From positions 1 through 7,191 of the forward strand of contig JAISKW010000153.1 in NCBI GenBank assembly GCA_031260775.1: a stretch of DNA of 7,191 bases, written 5' to 3'. Shown here piece after piece: positions 1 to 5,328 of this stretch; position 1 is the first letter of the stretch, and each line of letters begins with the position of its first letter. The position numbers and the translations under genes were made by a program. The notes under the pieces were generated by a model. That model saw only the letters and a program-made list of their open reading frames with translations. It made no database searches and had not been told where the DNA came from. The DNA is from Christensenellaceae bacterium (GTDB lineage: Bacteria > Bacillota > Clostridia > Christensenellales > DTU072).

Positions 1-53
1 CCTACTTTAATGGACATCCCTCCGACGTCTACCCCTACATAATACTTTGCCAT
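1..53 (-). CDS. ROK-family sugar kinase (glucokinase-like), N-terminal fragment
   Basis: Only the first 17 codons are in the window; the gene runs off the left edge. The visible peptide is MAKYYVGVDVGGMSIKVG (the last residue is incomplete). It matches the first beta-strand and phosphate-binding loop of ROK kinases (consensus roughly Y-GIDIGGT-IK-G), which bind the ATP phosphates and phosphorylate glucose or related sugars in the cytoplasm. The Met in place of the usual Thr after the double Gly is, from general knowledge, a frequent clostridial variant. The ATG lies one base after the dtd stop codon, so the gene is almost certainly the last visible cistron of the minus-strand operon and may rely on translational coupling; no Shine-Dalgarno sequence precedes it. 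The substrate cannot be judged from this fragment, so glucokinase is only the most common assignment. Confidence 0.75.
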   Translation of the reverse strand, partial: MAKYYVGVDVGGMSIKV

Positions 54-54
54 A

Positions 55-486
55 TTAAATAATGATGCTGAACGGCCCGTCATTTAGCTGTGTAATCTGC
101 ATATCCGCGCCGAAAACACCGTATTTGACGGGAACATTCGCTTTTTCCAACAATTCGCCGAATTTCAAATACAACTCTTTTGCTCTGTCGGGTTTTTCGG
201 CGTTCAAAAAATCCGGACGCGTTCCGCGCGAGCAGTCAGCAAGCAATGTGAATTGCGAAATCAGCAATATTTCGCCGCCAATATCCAAAACGGATTTGTT
301 AGTTTTTCCGTTTTCATCTTCAAAAATTCTGATAAGCGCAAGTTTCGACGCAAGCTTTCCGAGAGTGTTTTCGTCGCAGTCCTTTTCAACGCCGCAGAAC
401 ACGCACATTCCTTTACCGATTTGAGAAACAACGGCACCGTCAACCCTCAATTCCGCATTTTTAACCCTTTGTAACAATAATTTCAT
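55..486 (-). CDS. dtd: D-aminoacyl-tRNA deacylase (DTD)
   Basis: A 143-aa protein, the usual DTD length (about 145 aa). DTD hydrolyses D-amino acids (D-Tyr, D-Asp and others) and mischarged glycine from tRNA in the cytoplasm, a proofreading step before translation. The N-terminus MKLLLQRVKNAELRVDG is typical (MR-V-QRV--A-V-V-G). The active-site SQFTLLAD motif is at residues 77-84, followed by SRGTRPDF at 87-94 (family KGNRPSF). The Gly-cisPro motif that gives chiral selectivity is present as NDGP at 135-138. The residues after it are FSIII rather than the common VT-LL-D, so the C-terminus is slightly short and conservatively altered. The start codon overlaps the stop of the upstream phosphoesterase gene in an ATGA arrangement, which implies coupled translation, and the stop lies one base before the ROK kinase start. 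Confidence 0.96.
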   Translation of the reverse strand: MKLLLQRVKNAELRVDGAVVSQIGKGMCVFCGVEKDCDENTLGKLASKLALIRIFEDENGKTNKSVLDIGGEILLISQFTLLADCSRGTRPDFLNAEKPDRAKELYLKFGELLEKANVPVKYGVFGADMQITQLNDGPFSIII

Positions 487-1178
487 TCTTCGATTTTAAT
501 TAATTCGAACCCGATAAGGTCGCAAGAGCTTAGCAAATATGTGACATCGTTAATCTTTGCTTTTGCAACACTTCTTACCGCCGAGCCGTGCAGGTGTCCG
601 TACACACAATATTTTACTCCGAATTTCCCCAAAAGTGCAGTGGTTGCGGACGGTTCGATTCTTGAGTTAAACGGCGGATAATGCCTTAATACAACCAACG
701 TTTCGCTATTTTTTTGCAGTTTTTTCGCGGCGGTTAAGGACATTTCCAAACGAATCAACTCTCTTTTTTGCAAAAGAACGTCATCGGGTGCCGTCAACTC
801 CTTCGGCTCGCTTTCCTGCCAACCGCGGCTTCCTGCAAAGATATAATCACCTATTTTTACCGCGTCGTTTTGGATAATATGCACGCTTTTCGGCAACGAT
901 TCACGCATTCTTTTCGCGCTTCCCCACCAATAATCGTGGTTGCCGCGGATTATTACCTTTTCGCCCTTAAGGTCGCCGATATGCGAAACTATATCCGCAA
1001 TTCCCTTTTCCAAATTCATTGCCCACGAAATATCGCCGGCAATTAAAACAATATCACCCGTTTTTACAAGCTTTTCCCAGCTTGCTTTGATTTTTTCAAA
1101 ATGCCCCGTCCATTGCGGTCCGAATATATCCATCGGCTTTTCGCCTAAATGGAGGTCGGATATTGCATAAATTGACAT
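483..1178 (-). CDS. Calcineurin-like metallophosphoesterase (COG1768-type)
   Basis: A 231-aa single-domain protein with the complete dinuclear metal site of the calcineurin-like phosphoesterase fold: SDLHLG (D8, H10), GDISWAMN (D49), RGNHDYWW (N80, H81), LRHYPPF (H166) and YGHLHG (H195, H197). It has no signal peptide or membrane segment, so it should act in the cytoplasm. The short length and the SWAMN and HDYWW variants resemble the uncharacterised predicted phosphohydrolases grouped in COG1768; the physiological substrate (nucleotide, phosphodiester or protein phosphate) is unknown. It begins 3 bp after the scpB stop and overlaps dtd by 4 bp, placing it inside the operon. No Shine-Dalgarno sequence precedes the ATG (the upstream bases are GAATAAGCT), so its translation may also depend on readthrough by ribosomes finishing scpB. 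Confidence 0.92.
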   Translation of the reverse strand: MSIYAISDLHLGEKPMDIFGPQWTGHFEKIKASWEKLVKTGDIVLIAGDISWAMNLEKGIADIVSHIGDLKGEKVIIRGNHDYWWGSAKRMRESLPKSVHIIQNDAVKIGDYIFAGSRGWQESEPKELTAPDDVLLQKRELIRLEMSLTAAKKLQKNSETLVVLRHYPPFNSRIEPSATTALLGKFGVKYCVYGHLHGSAVRSVAKAKINDVTYLLSSCDLIGFELIKIEE

Positions 1179-1181
1179 AGC

Positions 1182-2021
1182 TTATTCATACCCGGACTTC
1201 TTGCCCTTGCCTTTTTTCTCCGCCCTTTCTTTTTTCTCTTGTTCGTGCGCGATTTTTTCTTCCTCTTCGCGTCTTTGACGGATTTCCTCAAGCTCCCGTT
1301 TTGCGTTTTCTTCCTTAATTCTTTCCTTTTCGGCAATTGTATTAAAACGAATCATTGCGGATTCATAATCGGCAAGCTCGTAGCGAGACGAAAGATTGAA
1401 CCGCTTCAAGAAGTTCTCGGTGACGTCGTAGCAATGCGCGCCGCCGTACCATTCCTGAACGCTTTCGATAAGCTGCATATCGCGGAGCATAGTTATATAG
1501 TAGTTCGGGTCGAAATCAAGCATATTCGCAACCTCTCCGCGAGTGATGCCCTTATGTACAGCTTTCATATTTTCGGCACCGTAAGCGATAACTGCGAGAA
1601 CCTTAACGCCCCTTTCGGTGAGAGTTTTCTCGTTAGTAAGACCTTTTACAACACGCAAAACCGCATCGCCGTACGCGCTGTTAGTCATAAATTGCAGTTT
1701 GTTGTTGAACTCCCTTATAAGAATCGCGCTCTCGCCCGAATACTTAGCTTTCAGCTCGGCAATTGCCGGTTCGATTTGCTGTGTTGTAGCGATTGCGCCC
1801 TCTCCCTCGGTCAATTCACCGCGGATAAGCTTGGATTTTTCGATGCTTTCGCCGGCGGCAAAAAGAATCGCCTCTACTGTGGACGTTATTATTTTTTGCG
1901 CCTTTTCTCCTTGGCTTTTTTCCTCGGTCTTCCTTAATGCCGCAGTCTCCGCGGCAAGTGCCTCCGCAGCGAGTGCCTCGGCAGCGTTATCAAAAATATC
2001 GGTTTGTTTTTGCTCTTCCAT
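1182..2021 (-). CDS. scpB: Segregation and condensation protein ScpB, divergent, with extended termini
   Basis: A 279-aa protein. ScpB dimers bind the kleisin ScpA and regulate the SMC condensin ring in chromosome segregation; typical ScpB is about 180-200 aa. The core begins near residue 45 with the classic first winged-helix start (TVEAILFAAGESIEKSKL, 48-65). A beta-hairpin typical of the family follows (LIREFNNKLQFMTNSAYGDAV, 101-121). The second winged helix has LTERGVKVLAVIAY at 134-147 and ends in YDVTENFLKRFNLSS at 198-212, matching the family pattern Y-TT--FL--F-L. Divergent points: the near-invariant K-Q-P-I-T-R stretch after IAY is replaced by GAENMKAVHKG, and the 'LP' that usually ends the core is missing. 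There is an Ala/Glu-rich N-terminal extension (residues 1-44, with an AEALA repeat) and a 60-residue charged helical tail (216-279) ending in a Lys-rich stretch. It lies 11 bp after scpA. Confidence 0.88.
   Translation of the reverse strand: MEEQKQTDIFDNAAEALAAEALAAETAALRKTEEKSQGEKAQKIITSTVEAILFAAGESIEKSKLIRGELTEGEGAIATTQQIEPAIAELKAKYSGESAILIREFNNKLQFMTNSAYGDAVLRVVKGLTNEKTLTERGVKVLAVIAYGAENMKAVHKGITRGEVANMLDFDPNYYITMLRDMQLIESVQEWYGGAHCYDVTENFLKRFNLSSRYELADYESAMIRFNTIAEKERIKEENAKRELEEIRQRREEEEKIAHEQEKKERAEKKGKGKKSGYE
1951..1986. repeat. 15-bp tandem repeat inside scpB
   Basis: Two adjacent 15-bp units differ at three positions (GCGGCAAGTGCCTCC and GCAGCGAGTGCCTCG), followed by a 6-bp partial third unit. 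On the coding strand they give the repeated peptide AEALAAEALAAE near residues 14-25 of ScpB. The repeat is in frame, so gain or loss of a unit would change only the length of the Ala/Glu-rich N-terminal extension. Confidence 0.8.
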
Positions 2022-2032
2022 ATTGCTTTATA

Positions 2033-3355
2033 TTAAATAGTATCGGTTCCGTCCGTTTTTTTCTTTTCTTCGGGCTTTGTAAACTCCTTTTCGAAGTCTG
2101 CCGTATCTAAGACGGGTAGGTACGTCAAAACCAAATGGTCATTAAAACTTTTGCCGAGTAAGCCGACTCCCGCGCTCGCTATTTTAATAAACGAGAAAAA
2201 TAACGGCCCCGAATAGGCCAAATCGACGTTTTCGGCAAGCAATTCGTGGTAATCGAGCGTCCCCGTTTCGCTTGTTCTTAAAGACGACAATACATAGGCG
2301 TTAATTTCGTGTTGCTTATACTTGTCGGGGTCGAAGAACTCGGTAATCAACCCGCCGCCCGAGCCATCGCCATCGGTTTCAACGACCTCCTTCGCGCCTA
2401 AAACGTTCTTGAACAACTGCTCGAATTCGGCGTTATTTAAGTCCGGGAACAGCCTCTCGGTTTTTATAAGCGTTCTGTCCATACCGCGCGTGAACATATT
2501 CCGGCAATCCTTGTAGAAAAACTTGCTTGAATCGTATTTACCCGGGCGAAGTTCTCTGTCGCGGCTTTCGAAAATCGTAAAATAGTCCTTAATAACATCG
2601 TGCTTGGGCAGATGCTCGGGCTTAATAGGCTTATAGTTAATGTGCGAGTCCGACGCTTCCTTAATGTAGCCGTCATCGTCCTCATACTGATTGTCGTCGC
2701 CGCCGCCCGCTTGCGGCTCGGAGTAATCGTCGTTAATGTGATTGTTAACCTTCAAAAACAAGTCGCTGATAAAGGCGTTGTCCTCCTCCGAGAACTTTCT
2801 TTCCTCCGTGCGATTCAGACGGATTTCGCCAAACGGATACTTGCGTATGTAACGCATACAGCACGTTAAAACGTCACCGAACGGCGCGGAAAACAGGTTA
2901 AGTCCGCACTCTTTTGTGATAAACCAATAACAACTTTGGTTTGTCAGCGTAAAAATACGCATAATTTCGTCTTCTCTTTCTTCGGCTAACTGCTTTGCGT
3001 CGTCGCGGATTTTTGCGCCCCTCTCGAATGCCGCCTTGAGTTTTTCGCGTGCAGCATCGGTGAGAATCGTCATATCGTCAAGCACTTTCAACTGACTTTT
3101 CCCCTCGGGATTACTCTCGAAATAGTTTATGTATTGCGCTACGATTTCCTCAATCGAAACGTCTAATATGTCGATATTGTTCTTTTTAAGGTACTTCAAA
3201 AAGCCGTCAATCGGCGCGTAGATTGTATCCCCCGTCGCTTCGGGCTTAATTGTAGCGTAATAAAGCGGCGATTTACTGTCAACCGATGCCGGTTCTAAGG
3301 CCGTTTCTTCTTCTTCCTCGGGAGGTGTCTGCAAAATGTTTTTATCTTCTTCCAT
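2033..3355 (-). CDS. scpA: Enlarged, highly divergent ScpA-like kleisin
   Basis: A 440-aa protein occupying the canonical scpA slot between a site-2 protease gene and scpB. Residues 45-80 closely follow the ScpA N-terminal SMC-binding region: APIDGFLKYLKKNNIDILDV (47-66; family F-GPLDLLL-LI----DI-DI) followed by SIEEIVAQYINYFE (67-80; family PI-EIT-QYL-YL). Beyond this the match fades. The usual LAA-L--IKSR-LLP segment is replaced by LTDAAREKLKAAFERGAKIR, and residues 120-440 are not recognisable to me. They include a hydrophobic, aromatic and Cys-rich stretch (about 133-177), an acidic Gly-rich insert (GGGDDNQYEDDDG, 217-229) and a Gly/Asp linker near 327-335. A C-terminal block (about 338-423) is where a degenerate winged helix contacting the SMC head could lie. 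Normal ScpA is about 230-260 aa. No membrane segments or signal peptide are seen. The N-terminus is acidic (EEEEE at 13-17). The assignment rests on the N-terminal motif plus gene order; the rest is inference. Confidence 0.72.
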   Translation of the reverse strand: MEEDKNILQTPPEEEEETALEPASVDSKSPLYYATIKPEATGDTIYAPIDGFLKYLKKNNIDILDVSIEEIVAQYINYFESNPEGKSQLKVLDDMTILTDAAREKLKAAFERGAKIRDDAKQLAEEREDEIMRIFTLTNQSCYWFITKECGLNLFSAPFGDVLTCCMRYIRKYPFGEIRLNRTEERKFSEEDNAFISDLFLKVNNHINDDYSEPQAGGGDDNQYEDDDGYIKEASDSHINYKPIKPEHLPKHDVIKDYFTIFESRDRELRPGKYDSSKFFYKDCRNMFTRGMDRTLIKTERLFPDLNNAEFEQLFKNVLGAKEVVETDGDGSGGGLITEFFDPDKYKQHEINAYVLSSLRTSETGTLDYHELLAENVDLAYSGPLFFSFIKIASAGVGLLGKSFNDHLVLTYLPVLDTADFEKEFTKPEEKKKTDGTDTI

Positions 3356-3367
3356 CTAAAAGCTAAG

Positions 3368-4084
3368 TTAACCGATAACCGATTGTATTACTGTGAGTAT
3401 CCAACGCGAGAACAAATCAAAAATACTCAATGAAATTCCGAATTGCTTCAAAAACACATCGGAAATAACGTCTAAAATTATTAAACCGTACAACAGAAAT
3501 CTGCCGTTTTTGTACATAAACGTTGCAAAATTGTTTGGCTGCGGCAAAAGTGAATTCACAAAATTGAAACCGTCAAGGGGGAATATCGGCAGGAAGTTGA
3601 ACAACGCAAGCATAAAATTCAGCGTAACAAGGTAAGCGAAAAGTGAAAATCCAAAGTTGAAAAACGCCATTTGCGTTGCGGATTCGATGCCCGGCGCGGA
3701 TTTATAGAGTAAAAACAAAAACAGTAGCGAGACGGAGCCGATAAACAGATTCGTAACAACCCCGGCAACCGAAACGGCAATGCGACCGGCTTTTACGTTT
3801 TTGAAATTGTATGAATTTATCGGAACGGGTTTAGCATATCCGAAACCGACAAGCAACATCATTAAAAAGCCGATTGCGTCAAAATGCTTTGCAGGGTTCA
3901 GGGTTAAACGACCGGCGAGCTTTGCGGTATCGTCGCCGCACTTGTATGCAACGAATGCGTGCGCGACCTCATGCAAGGTAATTGAAAATACGACGGCAAT
4001 CAAAAATGATGCCAAAAAGATGAAAACCTCGCCGATTCCCAAATCACCCTCATTTATTAGTCCCGCAAGTCTATAAAAAAACAT
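3368..4084 (-). CDS. Site-2 protease family membrane metalloprotease (peptidase M50)
   Basis: A 238-aa polytopic protein of the short M50 group (B. subtilis YwhC-like). These zinc proteases cut within or near the membrane, though substrates for this subgroup are generally unknown. The zinc motif HEVAH is at residues 38-42 in an early hydrophobic helix. It is followed by the family signature LTLNPAKHFD (60-69), GFGYAKPVPIN (80-90) and FNFLPIFPLDGF (162-173), where D171 should be the third zinc ligand. There are about five to six hydrophobic segments (roughly 18-37, 70-85, 103-127, 140-170, 195-210 and 220-236). No PDZ domain is present, unlike RseP. The gene is first in the minus-strand operon and sits 12 bp ahead of scpA, the arrangement common in Bacillota. 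The start was chosen as the first ATG after the AT-rich promoter region; no Shine-Dalgarno sequence is visible. Confidence 0.93.
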   Translation of the reverse strand: MFFYRLAGLINEGDLGIGEVFIFLASFLIAVVFSITLHEVAHAFVAYKCGDDTAKLAGRLTLNPAKHFDAIGFLMMLLVGFGYAKPVPINSYNFKNVKAGRIAVSVAGVVTNLFIGSVSLLFLFLLYKSAPGIESATQMAFFNFGFSLFAYLVTLNFMLALFNFLPIFPLDGFNFVNSLLPQPNNFATFMYKNGRFLLYGLIILDVISDVFLKQFGISLSIFDLFSRWILTVIQSVIG

Positions 4085-4092
4085 CTGTCGCT

Positions 4093-4104
4093 TATAATAT
4101 TATA
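4093..4104 (-). promoter_or_regulatory. Candidate -10 element of the protease-scpAB operon, within a 12-bp palindrome
   Basis: TATAATATTATA is a perfect palindrome, so a TATAAT hexamer is readable on either strand. On the minus strand it spans 4104-4099 and would start transcription near 4092, giving a leader of only about 8 bases before the ATG at 4084. A TTGAAA hexamer (4124-4119) sits upstream but with a short 14-bp spacer, or 16 bp if the -10 is read as TAATAT. No better promoter was seen for this operon, so the placement is tentative. Confidence 0.35.
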
Positions 4105-4143
4105 TACCTAATTAAGATTTTCAAAATATTTATAACATGTTTT

Positions 4144-4171
4144 TTGTCAAAATCGTATGAATGCATAAAAT
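4144..4171 (+). promoter_or_regulatory. Candidate sigma-70-type promoter for argC
   Basis: TTGTCA (4144-4149) is separated by 16 bp from TAAAAT (4166-4171), each close to the sigma-70/sigma-A consensus. Initiation would be near 4178, so the transcript would begin almost exactly at the small stem-loop 4179-4193. No arginine-repressor box was recognised with confidence in this spacer. Confidence 0.5.
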
Positions 4172-4178
4172 ATACTTA

Positions 4179-4193
4179 GCTTCGTTTTGAAGC
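4179..4193 (+). other. Stem-loop in the argC leader, at the predicted 5' end
   Basis: GCTTC-GTTTT-GAAGC forms a 5-bp stem with a 5-base loop and ends 6 bases before the argC start codon. If the promoter call is right, this is the very first part of the mRNA. The only purine-rich bases near the start (GAAG) are held in the stem, so they would not work as a free ribosome binding site. The stem is short and could be chance. Confidence 0.4.
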
Positions 4194-4199
4194 ATACTT

Positions 4200-5138
4200 A
4201 TGCAAAAGGTTTTTATCGACGGACAAGAGGGCACGACAGGGTTGCAAATTAAGCAAAGAATTCTTTCTCACGGCGGATTCACATTATTGGAAATTGACGA
4301 GGAAAAGCGCAAGGATACTGCCGAGCGTGCGCGTCTTATTAACGAAAGCGACATCACGGTACTTTGCTTGCCCGACGCGGCGGCGAGCGAAGCGGTTGCG
4401 CTTTGCACCAATCCCGATACGAAAATTGTCGACGCCTCCACCGCTCACCGTACACTAACGGGTTGGGTTTACGGCTTGCCCGAATTATCACACGAGCAAC
4501 GGAGCAGAATTATAACAAGCAAGCGCGTTGCAGTGCCCGGTTGCTATGCGAGCGGTTTTATTTCACTTGTCGCGCCGCTTGTGCGCAAATTACCCAAGCT
4601 AAAAGAGTTTCCTTTCAGTTGCTACGGTTTATCCGGCTACAGCGGTGCGGGCAAAAAAGCCATCGAGAAATACTCCGATTCGGCATCTAATGCCGCGCTT
4701 TCGGCTCCCCGTTTTTATGCCCTCGGGCAAGAGCACAAACACCTAAAAGAAATGCGCCTCATTTCGGACATCGATTTTGCGCCGCTCTTTGTACCCACAA
4801 TTTGTTCGTTCTATTCGGGTATGGCAATCGCCGTTCCGATTCACCTCGAGGTTTTGAACTGTCTTCCCGAACGCCTCGTTGATATTTACAAGCAACATTA
4901 CGCAAACAGCGAAATTATCCGCGTTAACGAACTGAATATCGGCACAGCTCCCGACAACCAGCTCTCGGCTGCGAGGCTTGCGGATAAGGACTATATGGAA
5001 ATTTCCGTATTCACCAACCGCCAGCGTGCGACGCTCGTTGCCTCGTACGACAACCTCGGTAAGGGTGCGTCCGGCGCGGCAATGCAGTGCATAAACCTAA
5101 TGTCGGGTTTCCCCGAAACTCACGGACTCAGGCTTTAA
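4200..5138 (+). CDS. argC: N-acetyl-gamma-glutamyl-phosphate reductase, type 2
   Basis: A 312-aa cytoplasmic enzyme that reduces N-acetyl-glutamyl phosphate with NADPH to N-acetylglutamate semialdehyde, the third step of arginine synthesis. The length and motifs fit the shorter type-2 AGPR family. The cofactor-binding loop is FIDGQEGTTGLQI (5-17). IVDASTAHRTLTGWVYGLPE is at 76-95. The catalytic Cys is C115 in VPGCYASG, and SGYSGAGK is at 145-152. The catalytic His is likely H179 or H181 in the HKH of QEHKHLKEM. The C-terminal NLGKGASGAAMQ is at 285-296. No key residue is missing. The gene stands alone on the plus strand, divergent from the scpAB operon and followed by a terminator; no other arg gene is in the window. 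The start at 4200 is supported by the early cofactor motif. No Shine-Dalgarno sequence precedes it. Confidence 0.96.
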   Translation: MQKVFIDGQEGTTGLQIKQRILSHGGFTLLEIDEEKRKDTAERARLINESDITVLCLPDAAASEAVALCTNPDTKIVDASTAHRTLTGWVYGLPELSHEQRSRIITSKRVAVPGCYASGFISLVAPLVRKLPKLKEFPFSCYGLSGYSGAGKKAIEKYSDSASNAALSAPRFYALGQEHKHLKEMRLISDIDFAPLFVPTICSFYSGMAIAVPIHLEVLNCLPERLVDIYKQHYANSEIIRVNELNIGTAPDNQLSAARLADKDYMEISVFTNRQRATLVASYDNLGKGASGAAMQCINLMSGFPETHGLRL

Positions 5139-5164
5139 CGTTGTGTATTGCGGTGCAGGTAAAT

Positions 5165-5199
5165 GCTTTTCTGTGAAAAGCCCCTCCCCTTTGAAAAGC
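5165..5199 (+). other. Hairpin with an alternative third arm, downstream of argC
   Basis: GCTTTTC (5165-5171) can pair with GAAAAGC at 5175-5181 (7 bp, 3-base loop) or with an identical GAAAAGC at 5193-5199, so two mutually exclusive stems are possible. It lies 26 bases after the argC stop and ahead of the main terminator. No U-run follows either stem, so it is not a standard terminator. With such short arms, chance or a role in mRNA 3' processing are equally possible. Confidence 0.4.
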
Positions 5200-5253
5200 T
5201 TATTCAGGTGAATGTTTCGGGCAATGGAGCGATAAAAAAGGTTTGGAGAAAAC

Positions 5254-5288
5254 AAAAGAAGGCACAATTACGCGCCTTCTTTTTTGTT
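5254..5288. terminator. Bidirectional rho-independent terminator between argC and the symporter gene
   Basis: AAAAGAAGGC (5254-5263) and GCCTTCTTTT (5274-5283) form a perfect 10-bp stem around a 10-base loop. On the plus strand the stem runs into a T-rich tract (5280-5288), ending argC transcription. On the minus strand the flanking A-rich bases 5249-5257 become the U-tract (TTTTGTTTT), ending the symporter transcript. This is the expected arrangement between convergent genes. Together with the small hairpin at 5165-5199 it accounts for most of the 5139-5328 spacer; I see no gene there. Confidence 0.88.
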
Positions 5289-5328
5289 TGTCGGATATTT
5301 TTAATTATCCCAAAAAAACTTCAAGCGG

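Noticed and set aside
1239..1937. A 232-codon plus-strand open frame antisense to scpB
   Set aside because: It is a shadow of the scpB coding frame. The translation is Phe/Cys-rich with no family signature, while the opposite strand encodes a recognisable ScpB core.
1618..2040. A 140-codon plus-strand open frame antisense to the scpB N-terminus
   Set aside because: The Ser/Ala-rich sequence arises from the complement of the Ala/Glu repeat; it has no start context or motif.
2664..2708. A possible frameshift or fusion junction inside scpA at the acidic Gly-rich stretch
   Set aside because: The reading frame continues on both sides with similar composition, and neither flank resembles a separate known protein, so a single long gene with a low-complexity insert is the simpler reading.
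4085..4199. A riboswitch or arginine-responsive operator in the argC/operon divergent spacer
   Set aside because: The spacer is only 115 bp and very AT-rich. I could not identify a conserved aptamer or a convincing pair of ARG boxes.
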